A DNA stretch of 40,657 nucleotides from Photorhabdus noenieputensis (GTDB lineage Bacteria; Pseudomonadota; Gammaproteobacteria; Enterobacterales; Enterobacteriaceae). Below, piece after piece: positions 29,726 to 36,820 of this stretch. The stretch's first letter is position 1. Every line of letters starts with the position of its first letter. The DNA lies in NCBI RefSeq assembly GCF_018448935.1, contig NZ_RCWC01000028.1, positions 31,114-71,770 on the forward strand, written 5' to 3'. A program made the translations under genes and the position numbers. The notes beneath the pieces are model-generated. The model saw nothing but the letters and a program-made list of their open reading frames with translations, had not been told where the DNA came from and did not search any database.

Positions 29726-29783
29726 TAACGCTCCGAAATAAAAACGGGCGTTATCCCCTGACGGGAAATAACGCCCGTCAGGG
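29726..29783 (-). promoter_or_regulatory. three-state leader of the small basic gene
   Basis: Minus-strand segments compete. CCCTGACGGG (29783-29774) pairs perfectly with CCCGTCAGGG (29765-29756). Overlapping it, ACGGGCGTTAT (29778-29768) pairs perfectly with ATAACGCCCGT (29754-29744), directly followed by T residues, an intrinsic-terminator design. The downstream arm TAACGCCCG (29753-29745) can also pair with CGGAGCGTTA (29735-29726), which contains the ribosome-binding site, with one bulge. Confidence 0.65.
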
Positions 29784-29810
29784 TGAAAATGACTGCCGGC
29801 ATCCCGGCAA

Positions 29811-30143
29811 TCAGGGATAAAATTGTGTGATAATTTGTGTGGCTGTCAGCGTCACCTTCAGATCACATTTGTCATTCAGTAACCGGTTGAGTGTCAATAC
29901 GGAGAAACCCAGCTTTTCCGCAAAATCATCTCCGCCCACCGCCTCCCGGGCACGTTCATACCAGCCTTCGTCCTTCTCTGGATGATAACCGCAAGCATAA
30001 GCGACAAGATGCCTGCCGTTTTGCATCGTACCCATATCAGACATGATATAAATGCCCTGATCTTTGACCAGCAACACGTCACACTGATGGGCTATCGCTT
30101 CCCGCAACACGGGTTTCAGGTCTTTAGCCTTAAAAAGTAACAT
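29811..30143 (-). CDS. DUF3085 family protein
   Basis: A 110-residue protein resembling DUF3085, a family found almost only on integrative and conjugative elements. The start MLLFKAKDLKPVLREAIAHQ and the VLLVKDQGIYIMSDMG and GGDDFAEKL segments are typical. Function is unknown. The ATG follows AGGAG with seven bases between. It lies in the leftward cluster between a 303-residue unknown and the small basic gene, and has its own structured leader. Confidence 0.75.
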   Translation of the reverse strand: MLLFKAKDLKPVLREAIAHQCDVLLVKDQGIYIMSDMGTMQNGRHLVAYACGYHPEKDEGWYERAREAVGGDDFAEKLGFSVLTLNRLLNDKCDLKVTLTATQIITQFYP

Positions 30144-30149
30144 CGTCGT

Positions 30150-30197
30150 TCTCCTGAGGAGAAACGTTCCCCTTGAGGGAACATTTCCCCCAATGGG
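30150..30197 (-). promoter_or_regulatory. structured leader of the DUF3085 gene
   Basis: A 14-pair stem forms between GGGGAAATGTTCCC (minus 30190-30177) and GGGGAACGTTTCTCC (30172-30158), with two G-U pairs and a TCAA loop. An alternative pairs CCCATTGGGGG (30197-30187) with CCCTCAAGGGG (30179-30169). The last bases TCTCC (30162-30158) can instead pair with GGAGA (30154-30150), hiding the ribosome-binding site. Confidence 0.6.
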
Positions 30198-30208
30198 TTA
30201 AATTTTAG

Positions 30209-31120
30209 TTATGCTGCCAGCCTCTGTACTGGCGAAGACAGACTCACTGAACGGGTTTTCAGCACAAACTGCTCATCTACCCAGGTGATTGCCTCATCCA
30301 CCACATCCCGATAATCTCTGACTGTTGGGTTGTTAACATCTTCAATGTCTACATCTGATCGAAAACTCTCTATCACACGATCATTTTTGTATACCACATC
30401 AACCCGAAACTGGACGGGCGTCATAAATCCATCGGAGACCGCATCGATATAGTCTTCGAGATACCCTGACTCAAATTCCTCTGCATCAATATTGTGCAAA
30501 TCCTGTGGCCCCATTAATACATCGATGTAACCGATAGCGAAGGAAAAACGCCGTATTAAACGGGGTTCAACCTGTAAGTAACGCAGAAATTGACCCAAAC
30601 GTTCAAAACAATACAGACACGTTTCTGTCAACTGCTTATCCAAATAGTCCATAAAACGTGTCCAGTACTGTTGCGTTTTACTGAACTGTTCCAGCGTGAT
30701 TTGTTCCTCCTCCGGCAAGTTATCCTGTGCCGTCAGACGGAGAAACTCCTCCGCCGACATATTCAGCAAAACGGCTGTGTCGGGTCTGATAAGGGTATCC
30801 ACACGACCACTGCTTTCCGGATGGGTATAGGGCATCAGCATCGGATCCTGATAAGCATGAGATATCGCATCCATTCCCCGTATCCATAACGTCAGGATAC
30901 GCTCACTATTTCTGCATCTGGCCCGGTTTGCCGGATCCTCAGACAAACTGTCCAAAAGATGAGTCATGATGGGCAAAAGTAGCTCTTTGGTAAACTTTAT
31001 ATGGGTATTGACGTAATCTCCCTGGCTCTCATGAAACAGACAGAAAATAGCGTCGTCATCCAGCTCCAGCCCCATTCGCTCTGCGAATTGATGACGGATA
31101 TAAAAACGTAATAAAGACAT
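30209..31120 (-). CDS. mobile-element protein of unknown function
   Basis: A 303-residue acidic, mostly helical protein with no signal peptide or membrane segment and no family that I recognise. Notable stretches are MSLLRFYIRHQFAERMGLEL at the start and an acidic central part (DAEEFESGYLEDYIDAVSDG). Only a weak ACGAG site lies before the ATG. It sits between the DUF3085 gene and the ArdC fusion in the same direction and has the same type of C/G-tract leader, so it belongs to the element. Confidence 0.65.
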   Translation of the reverse strand: MSLLRFYIRHQFAERMGLELDDDAIFCLFHESQGDYVNTHIKFTKELLLPIMTHLLDSLSEDPANRARCRNSERILTLWIRGMDAISHAYQDPMLMPYTHPESSGRVDTLIRPDTAVLLNMSAEEFLRLTAQDNLPEEEQITLEQFSKTQQYWTRFMDYLDKQLTETCLYCFERLGQFLRYLQVEPRLIRRFSFAIGYIDVLMGPQDLHNIDAEEFESGYLEDYIDAVSDGFMTPVQFRVDVVYKNDRVIESFRSDVDIEDVNNPTVRDYRDVVDEAITWVDEQFVLKTRSVSLSSPVQRLAA

Positions 31121-31140
31121 AAGGGAAATCTCGTGATTGA

Positions 31141-31175
31141 CGGGGTTCCCCCTGTAGGGGATATCCCCTATCGGG
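31141..31175 (-). promoter_or_regulatory. C/G-tract leader of the 303-residue gene
   Basis: On the minus strand CCCGATAGGGG (31175-31165), CCCC (31160-31157) and the following GGGGG and CCCCG tracts alternate. GGGGATATCCCC (31168-31157) is a perfect palindrome; CCCGATAGGGG can also pair with CCCCTACAGGG. No terminator-like T run is seen. Confidence 0.45.
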
Positions 31176-31220
31176 TTAATGTGATGCCACCCAATGGTGA
31201 CTTTGAATTAAAGAGGTATG

Positions 31221-33191
31221 TCAGCCAGCCTTGCGCATCACTATTTCGTCTTCAACTTCCTGACGCTGACGTTTGAACTGCCAGAAGCCTAAATGGTACA
31301 TTGGCGTCACCATTTGCTGAGACATGACATGAGTGAGTGAATTGCCTGCCGTGACCACGGCCGGGATACCCAGCAACGACAGTTGGATATACGTCATCAT
31401 CGCGGCAACCGGGTCGATATCGACACAAAACGCCAACATCTGCTGCTGAGGATTAAACCCCGCTTCCAGCAGAGTCTGATGCATCGCAATAATCATCCCG
31501 CCGGCACCACAAGCCGGGTCAGACACCGTGATATATTCATGCTCTCCGGATCCCAACCTCGTCAAGCCTTCAGCGAACTGCATTCTGGCCATCATATGGC
31601 TGACAGGAAACGGCGTAAAATACTGGCCAGCCTGGTCATTACCTAATTCCAGCGCCATGAAAATAGACCCCAGAAAATCACCGACCTCATACTCCAGTCC
31701 CATAATAACTTCACTCAGCAAACGACTCAGCCGGAATGCATCTTCACGGGAATAACGTTTAACCCGCTGCATATAGTCCGCTTCAAATTCCTCATTTTGC
31801 AACAGCGCGTTATACAATGAACAGGCGGCCATATGCACAAAATCACAGAACACCTGCCAGCGATTTTCATGGGGTGCAATCTGGTTAAACAGTCTGATAA
31901 AAGCCTGTTTATGTGGATTCGGTTCCCGGTAAGTTGCCGCCAATGGCAGTTCCACAACGTTATCGTCAATTGGATCATTATCTTCATCCGCATAACCACG
32001 GTCAGACGCCACCGGCGGTAACAACAACCATTCAGAATGTGATGATCTGTCCGGTTCGCCAGTATCAGCGGGTTCTGTCACCGGGATCCGAGCATAGTTC
32101 AGATACGATGGCTGGCTGGCGAATAACGCCAGTGCCTCGCTGGCCTGCCCCAACTCTTCCGGAAACAACCTGCCTTCTGGCTGGTCATGTCGTTCCCAGT
32201 GATATATTCGGGCTAAAGCACTGACAGCCATCAGCGGCGTGATACCCTGATCAATATGGCGCTGAACCACCTCATCATATTCCAGCATGGTGTCATTCAG
32301 CGGCAAACCATAGTGTTCACTGAGCAACACGGTAGCCATCTGCTGCCACAATTCCACCTGGGTCGGTAACTGCTGTCTGCGGTCTTGCAAATAATCCATA
32401 GCACGGCGGGCATCATTAGCCACTTGAAATAACCACCACGGATCTGAACCCAAAGCGTGTTCCCAGGGTACTGTATTATCAGGATATACTGGGTTACCCC
32501 GAACACCGGTTAATGCCGCCACAAACGCCGCGCCCAATGCTGTCACCCATTGTTCCCGGGCTTCATCTAACTCACTTTGGGTTGTCAGGCCAAAGCGGTT
32601 TAACCGGGACGGATGGCCAGTGGCATAAACCAGTTGATGCAACAAGTCATGCCAGTATTGTGAATCTTCAACGTAGTCCCGCCGGACAGGCAGCTCAATA
32701 CGATCATGCCATGGTCGGTAAACGGGCATGATGCCCGACCGATGAACCACCGGGATCCCACTGGCCGTCACCAGTTGCTGAACAGCGGTAAAACCGGGAG
32801 CCGGACGGGGAGGTAAAGGACAACCGGGTTGAAGTTCTGTCGGCAGTCCTTCACATTGTTCCAGATTAATGACACGTATCAGCGACATTGAAGGCTGGTA
32901 ACGGACGATGGTTGTCGGTTTTTCACCTTTGACCACCCATCCGCCTAACGCTCTTAACTCATCACCGGTTAACCAGCGGTTAGATATCAACTGCCGCTGC
33001 AACATAGTTTGCCAGAGCAACAGCACATTGATACCGCTAAACGGTTGTCCGGTCAGCGCATGCTGCGGCAAACCGTACTCACTGGCCGCTTGCCAGGGCT
33101 GCTGCCAGGGTGCCCATCCACTTTCCAGGCTGTCTGTAAGACGTCGGGTTATTAACCGGCAGATATCATCCGGTAGGTAAGAAAGGGTCAT
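31221..33191 (-). CDS. ArdC-like domain fused to an N6-DNA-methylase-like domain
   Basis: A 656-residue fusion. The N-terminal part (about 1-140) resembles ArdC-type ssDNA-binding antirestriction domains (WAPWQQPW, LTGQPFSGINVLLL). A zincin-like domain follows (about 160-205), where YWHDLLHQLVYATGHPSRLNR aligns with the usual HELxH-TGH-RL pattern, but the catalytic box reads HQLVY. The C-terminal part (about 480-656) is N6-methylase-like, with YFTPFPVSHMMARM, the SAM motif DPACGAGGMI (about 558) and CVDIDP. The NPPF/Y catalytic motif is absent and the protein ends soon after GNSLTHVM. The second of two ATGs (33191) fits AGGAA spacing better than 33194. Confidence 0.75.
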   Translation of the reverse strand: MTLSYLPDDICRLITRRLTDSLESGWAPWQQPWQAASEYGLPQHALTGQPFSGINVLLLWQTMLQRQLISNRWLTGDELRALGGWVVKGEKPTTIVRYQPSMSLIRVINLEQCEGLPTELQPGCPLPPRPAPGFTAVQQLVTASGIPVVHRSGIMPVYRPWHDRIELPVRRDYVEDSQYWHDLLHQLVYATGHPSRLNRFGLTTQSELDEAREQWVTALGAAFVAALTGVRGNPVYPDNTVPWEHALGSDPWWLFQVANDARRAMDYLQDRRQQLPTQVELWQQMATVLLSEHYGLPLNDTMLEYDEVVQRHIDQGITPLMAVSALARIYHWERHDQPEGRLFPEELGQASEALALFASQPSYLNYARIPVTEPADTGEPDRSSHSEWLLLPPVASDRGYADEDNDPIDDNVVELPLAATYREPNPHKQAFIRLFNQIAPHENRWQVFCDFVHMAACSLYNALLQNEEFEADYMQRVKRYSREDAFRLSRLLSEVIMGLEYEVGDFLGSIFMALELGNDQAGQYFTPFPVSHMMARMQFAEGLTRLGSGEHEYITVSDPACGAGGMIIAMHQTLLEAGFNPQQQMLAFCVDIDPVAAMMTYIQLSLLGIPAVVTAGNSLTHVMSQQMVTPMYHLGFWQFKRQRQEVEDEIVMRKAG

Positions 33192-33196
33192 CATCT

Positions 33197-33253
33197 TTCC
33201 TGTCTAAAATCAAGGAAGAGACCCGTCCACAGGGAGTCGTCTCTCCCCGGGGG
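33197..33253 (-). promoter_or_regulatory. structured leader of the ArdC-methylase gene
   Basis: GGGAGAGAC (minus 33247-33239) pairs with GTCTCTTCC (33222-33214), with one G-U pair. The TTCCT (33217-33213) at the end of that arm can instead pair with AGGAA (33201-33197), the ribosome-binding site. CCCCCGGGG (33253-33245) and ACGGG extend the alternating tracts. Confidence 0.55.
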
Positions 33254-33261
33254 ATAAATAA

Positions 33262-33735
33262 TTAGCGCATGAAATAATGCGCTATTTTGGCCGGTAACGC
33301 GATCAGCCAGTGATAAGCTGCTGACAAGTCAACTTCGTAAGCGTGAAGCATCAAACACACGCCTGTCACCAGCGACGTCAATGCTATCCCGGTCAACAGC
33401 CAGCGACGACGCTGCCTGAGTTTTTTCTCCTTTAGCTGAACCTGTTGATACAGGAACAGCCCCAGCGTCTGCAACTCACTGAACCGGTGAAATTCCTCAC
33501 GCCGTAAGGCTTCACAAGCCTCATCGTAACGCTCAAGCTCGGTCGGATGATGGCGAGCAAGAAAACAGCGGTAACCATGATTTCTCAGCGTGTGATAGTG
33601 ATTGTCGAATTGCGCCTGCAGCCACTGATTAAACCGGCTACGGGTTTTTCTGAATATCTCCGGTTCAGCCAGCGCCTGCACTGACAGAGACTGAGACGGT
33701 TCCCGAATGTGTTCTTTCGTCGTCATTGTACTCAT
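33262..33735 (-). CDS. mobile-element membrane protein of unknown function
   Basis: A 157-residue protein with a charged, helical N-terminal part (residues 1-110, rich in Arg/Glu, e.g. ELERYDEACEALRREEFHRF) and one hydrophobic segment WLLTGIALTSLVTGVCLML near residues 115-133. It is probably anchored in the inner membrane with the large part in the cytoplasm. The frame opens 31 codons further upstream, through the leader; the ATG at 33735 lies after AGGAG and is the better start. No family recognised. Confidence 0.6.
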   Translation of the reverse strand: MSTMTTKEHIREPSQSLSVQALAEPEIFRKTRSRFNQWLQAQFDNHYHTLRNHGYRCFLARHHPTELERYDEACEALRREEFHRFSELQTLGLFLYQQVQLKEKKLRQRRRWLLTGIALTSLVTGVCLMLHAYEVDLSAAYHWLIALPAKIAHYFMR

Positions 33736-33736
33736 A

Positions 33737-33800
33737 GGGTTAACTCCTGTTGTAAAAAAATGACTGACGGAGTTAACCCTCACGGGTTTCCCCGTCAGGG
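33737..33800 (-). promoter_or_regulatory. ribosome-site-sequestering leader
   Basis: GGGTTAACTCC (minus 33779-33769) is the perfect 11-base complement of GGAGTTAACCC (33747-33737), which contains the AGGAG site one base before the ATG. Upstream, CCCTGACGGG (33800-33791) pairs with CCCGTGAGGG (33786-33777) around a GAAA tetraloop, and this stem shares three bases with the sequestering strand. CTGACGG (33798-33792) can also pair with CCGTCAG (33770-33764), followed three bases later by a seven-T run. Confidence 0.65.
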
Positions 33801-33811
33801 TGATCAATAAA

Positions 33812-34108
33812 TTAGGCGTCCAACGCAATCAGCAACCGATCAGATTCATGTTTAAGCCGCAGCGCTTGCCATAAGGGGGCCTTCATGTCGCCGTCGGGCG
33901 GCAAACAGAAAAAACCAAACGTCACCTCACAGACTCCCGGCTTGGCTGCCGACCAGGCTTTGAATGCCTGGTAAATCAGTTGATGAAACCGTTCTGTTTC
34001 ATATTCTGGCGCAGACGGATAACTTACCATTCGCAGCCAGACAGGCTCCTCAATCGCCACGGCCGGCATCACCGCCCGGGTAACGGCAGTCAACGTCTTA
34101 TTGACCAT
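33812..34108 (-). CDS. small mobile-element protein of unknown function
   Basis: A 98-residue protein without signal peptide or membrane segment. It has a C-terminal half of mixed helix/strand character (AWSAAKPGVCEVTFGFFCLP). The ATG at 34108 overlaps the stop of the upstream gene (TAATG), indicating translational coupling. No family is recognised. Confidence 0.6.
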   Translation of the reverse strand: MVNKTLTAVTRAVMPAVAIEEPVWLRMVSYPSAPEYETERFHQLIYQAFKAWSAAKPGVCEVTFGFFCLPPDGDMKAPLWQALRLKHESDRLLIALDA

Positions 34109-34485
34109 TATGCGGCCTCATCATAAGCCTTCGATAAACTACGCTGTCTCAGCAGACGCGTGAGCATCTGTTGCGCCGAATCCACCGCTTCCGTTTCGTC
34201 GATAAGGTACCGCTCGCCATAAAACGGCTCCGGACTCTCCTCACCGAAATACAGCAACTCCACACCCGGTTTGTAGCTGTGTCTATCTCTGACCACCACC
34301 GGTCTCCCGCACGACTTCGCGTCATCAGAAAGTTGCCATTTACCGGCATACACCGTGAGTCTTCGCGCATGAGCTGCCGGTAACCTCACCGGTCTTCGCC
34401 GTAACAACCAGGACAGCACATGGTAAAACGACAAAGAAATCCAGCGAATCACGCCCCAAAGCACTGTCACAAAGATCATTAGCAT
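34108..34485 (-). CDS. mobile-element membrane protein of unknown function
   Basis: A 125-residue protein with an N-terminal membrane segment (MLMIFVTVLWGVIRWISLSF, about residues 1-22) and a cytoplasmic part rich in Arg. I start at the ATG 34485, seven bases after GGAG; the longer frame upstream would run into the previous gene. It starts 13 bases after the preceding small gene and overlaps the next by a TAATG, so these three genes form a tight operon. Confidence 0.55.
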   Translation of the reverse strand: MLMIFVTVLWGVIRWISLSFYHVLSWLLRRRPVRLPAAHARRLTVYAGKWQLSDDAKSCGRPVVVRDRHSYKPGVELLYFGEESPEPFYGERYLIDETEAVDSAQQMLTRLLRQRSLSKAYDEAA

Positions 34486-34498
34486 GGTTCGTCTCCTT

Positions 34499-34720
34499 TT
34501 ATCCCCATAACAACCGGAAAACCAGTAACAACACACCCAGCGTTAAGATCCCTGCAAATTTAAGCAGCGTTATCACGCTCAAAAGTTTGAAGAATGCGTC
34601 ACGATCACGGTAGTCACATTCATCACGGATCAAATCGCGGATGAGGGATTGTTGTTTCGGGGTTAATGTCTCTGAAGCCGGCAGGATTATCGGATCAGAA
34701 GGTGAATGAAAAGCAGGCAT
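34499..34720 (-). CDS. small membrane protein of unknown function
   Basis: A 73-residue protein with a polar N-terminal part (KQQSLIRDLIRDECDYRDRD) and a single C-terminal hydrophobic segment (LKFAGILTLGVLLLVFRLLW). ATG after AGGAG, six bases away. It opens a small operon with the two genes downstream. No family is recognised. Confidence 0.55.
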   Translation of the reverse strand: MPAFHSPSDPIILPASETLTPKQQSLIRDLIRDECDYRDRDAFFKLLSVITLLKFAGILTLGVLLLVFRLLWG

Positions 34721-34770
34721 TAACAGCTCCTGTTACCGGAAACCCGCCCTTGACGGGGACAAGCCCCGGG
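34721..34770 (-). promoter_or_regulatory. leader of the 73-residue membrane protein
   Basis: TAACAG (minus 34735-34730) and CTGTTA (34726-34721) form a six-pair hairpin whose three-base loop GAG is part of the ribosome-binding site. Upstream, CCCG and CTTG (within 34770-34760) pair with CAAG and CGGG. The spacer up to 34939 shows no gene. Confidence 0.5.
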
Positions 34771-34939
34771 AAGTGAAAAAAGATGTCCGTCAAGAACATC
34801 ATACAAAGTGAATAAATCCGTCAGGTCAATCCTTATCAGGACGCCTTTAAGATACGGGAACTGGCCCTGTTATCGCCAACCCGGGAAACACACCTCACTT
34901 GGGTTAAATAAAAATTCAGTTCGAATAAGCAGATAATAT

Positions 34940-35347
34940 TTAATCAATAGCTGCGAGTATTTTTTCAGCTTCTGAATGCCCACGAGCATAACCATACAAA
35001 GCATGAAAGGCTTTAATATCGTCGTCCTGCTCACTGAAATCTGCCAGTTCATACAGAGAGAATAGCGTCACCGTGATGCCAAAAGCCTCCGCTGACATGA
35101 TCCCCTCAAAACCATTATCCTCAACAAACACACGGTATTGTTGTTGAAACGTCGGAACGGCATAAAAAATGCCATTTGACAAAACACGGCCCTCCCAGAA
35201 ATCGCCCTGATACCCGGGACATAACCGAATGGCCCGGCGAAAAAACATTTTCTTTAACAACGCCTCAAGCCAGCTTTGTGTCGAAAACAGTTCTTCAAAC
35301 CGGACAGATTTCACCGATATTTCCGTTGATAACGATAAAGTTTGCAT
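34940..35347 (-). CDS. ArdB/KlcA-type antirestriction protein
   Basis: A 135-residue protein resembling the ArdB/KlcA family, which protects incoming mobile DNA from type I restriction. The typical pattern LCPGYQGDFWEG, LSNGIFYAVP and FEGIMSAEAFGITVTLFSL is present, with a C-terminal HALYGYARGHSEAEKILAAID. The ATG at 35347, after GAGGAA, gives the family-like length; the frame is open 11 codons further upstream inside the leader. First gene of the leftward cluster, and antirestriction genes are commonly early-expressed in conjugative elements. Confidence 0.85.
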   Translation of the reverse strand: MQTLSLSTEISVKSVRFEELFSTQSWLEALLKKMFFRRAIRLCPGYQGDFWEGRVLSNGIFYAVPTFQQQYRVFVEDNGFEGIMSAEAFGITVTLFSLYELADFSEQDDDIKAFHALYGYARGHSEAEKILAAID

Positions 35348-35352
35348 AATAT

Positions 35353-35416
35353 TTCCTCGAATGAAAAAAACGAGGAACACTCTCCCTGTATCAGGGAAAA
35401 GTCTTCCCCGTCAGGG
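35353..35416 (-). promoter_or_regulatory. switch-like leader of the ArdB/KlcA gene
   Basis: TTCCTCG (minus 35377-35371) is the perfect complement of CGAGGAA (35359-35353), the ribosome-binding site. The same TTCCTC end belongs to a longer stem in which GGGGAAGACTTTTCCC (35409-35394) pairs with GGGAGAGTGTTCCTC (35386-35372), with one bulge, one mismatch and wobbles. That stem is followed by a seven-T run, a terminator-like design. CCCTGACGGGG lies upstream as the alternative partner. The spacer to 35667 shows no gene. Confidence 0.65.
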
Positions 35417-35667
35417 TGGTAGTCAGAATGGGTATCACGGTATTAACCGCTTATCCGGCAGGTAGAAAATCTCATGACGCCAGTCACCGCAGTCATTATC
35501 ATCACTGCTGTCAACAGGGGTCAAACAGGTTTCCTATACGTGGTTCGCTTGTACGGGCAGACTCGTGAGTCTCAAAGCCGCATTTTATATTTCCTATTAG
35601 CAATCCTCCTGATTACTGAGGAAGATTGTCACCCATCGGGAAACTAAACGCCTCCACTGGGTCAGTA

Positions 35668-35851
35668 AAATTGCACCTTCATCACTGATGAGTGATACCC
35701 GTTTTCAAAGGATAAACGGGTGTACCGCCCAAAGGCACCACTTTGCAGGCTACAGTGGCATTACAGGTCACTCGAAAGCGTCAGTCTCAGACCCCCTGAC
35801 ATTAAGAGCAGTCACCCGAAAGCGTTCCTCTCAAACTGCAAGAACATTGAC
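35668..35851. repeat. structured direct repeat A
   Basis: Clearly similar to 37487-37631. It carries two conserved hairpins: ATCACT with AGTGAT (35681-35696, four-base loop) and CCCGTTT with AAACGGG (35698-35720). Near the end GTCACCCGAAAGCGTTCCTC is shared with copy B. Copy A holds an extra ~40-base segment that looks like an internal duplication (GGTCACTCGAAAGCG). Copy A lies just downstream of the second integrase gene. Confidence 0.75.
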
Positions 35852-35929
35852 AGTTGTTCAAAAACAACAAATAAGCCAATCTATGCTAAACAGAATACTT
35901 TTCTTATTCAAGCTAAATCCAAAAACAGA

Positions 35930-36820
35930 TTAATCATGGCCACCCTGTCTATTATACACACGGGCAACATAATGCCCGCGTCCATCCCCATGCCCTAAAT
36001 CCATTGAAACCATCGCTTCCGCTTCTTTTCGACTGAATCCTTTCGACAAATGATAATTTATGGCCTCAACAGCATAAGCATAACGCAAACTGTGTGGCGA
36101 AGACTTTCCGGTTAACCCCGCTTCCCTGACAATATTCCGGTAACGATCAATGGCTGAATGCAAATTCGGCTTATCAATCAAACGCCCCTGATTTTTATTG
36201 GCATACTTTATTGCCGCCCTGACTGCCTGGATCATTTTATCCCGATCAACCACCGTCGTGTCACGGGGACGTCCCCCTTTTGTACCAAACACCACCCTCA
36301 CTCTTTCATCCCCACGCAATAAGGCTTTTTCCCACGTTTTTAATGACTTTGCCGCCTGAACCGCTTCTTCTGTTCGCAGTCCCAGATAACGAGAAAGTTG
36401 CATAGCCGCAGCTACCCCTTCATCTTTCCCTTGGACCAAAACAAGCGTCGTGTGATAACGCTCATCCGAAATCGCCATCTTAGTCCCCTCCCGGCTGGCA
36501 CCAGATAATCCGAGCGCATGATTACTTAACCGTTCGTGATGAGGGTTAGCTAATTGAGATCTTCCCGCCATAGCAAATATCGCCCGAACAGCCGCCATCT
36601 CATTTTGTAACGTGCGCTTTGAAATATTTTCTGACTTTCGGCTATCGATATATTTTTCAATATGATTAATTTTCATATTCTTAATATCACGGATTTGAAT
36701 ATTTAATATCGCTATGCTTTCTGCCAGACGTTTGGCTATTTTCATTCTGTCTGAAACGGTTTTAAAACTGCCGCCAGCCTGACGGGCCAATGTGACTAAC
36801 TGTTTACTCAACTTTGACAT
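35930..36820 (-). CDS. integrase-domain protein (Integrase_1 / Phage_int_SAM type)
   Basis: A 296-residue tyrosine-recombinase-like protein of the kind annotated as integrase domain-containing, common on enterobacterial islands. Catalytic features are the arginine in LSRYLGLRTEEAVQ, SSPHSLRYAYAVEA as the H-x-L-R box, and DLGHGDGRGHYVARVY with a second histidine and the tyrosine. The ATG at 36820 follows AAGGAAA at wider than usual spacing; a longer frame exists. It is not adjacent to a tRNA gene but is bracketed by direct repeats A and B. Unrelated in detail to the integrase at 24787. Confidence 0.8.
   Translation of the reverse strand: MSKLSKQLVTLARQAGGSFKTVSDRMKIAKRLAESIAILNIQIRDIKNMKINHIEKYIDSRKSENISKRTLQNEMAAVRAIFAMAGRSQLANPHHERLSNHALGLSGASREGTKMAISDERYHTTLVLVQGKDEGVAAAMQLSRYLGLRTEEAVQAAKSLKTWEKALLRGDERVRVVFGTKGGRPRDTTVVDRDKMIQAVRAAIKYANKNQGRLIDKPNLHSAIDRYRNIVREAGLTGKSSPHSLRYAYAVEAINYHLSKGFSRKEAEAMVSMDLGHGDGRGHYVARVYNRQGGHD

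Larger units (their letters stand above)
24412..35416. mobile_element. integrative-element remnant next to tRNA-Phe
   Basis: A block in which every gene runs leftward toward the tRNA and belongs to conjugative-element families: tyrosine recombinase, TraI_2-like relaxase, methylase-like proteins, DUF1281/Api92-like, DUF3085, ArdC fusion and ArdB/KlcA. The set resembles PFGI-1/SPI-7-class elements. No type IV secretion, ATPase or replication genes are seen, so it looks heavily deleted. The right end is not defined; a second integrase and direct repeats follow to about 37631. Confidence 0.7.

Noticed and set aside
35559..35572. Short palindrome AGACTCGTGAGTCT before the ArdB gene
   Set aside because: A 14-base palindrome in a gene-free stretch may be an operator, but nothing else supports it.
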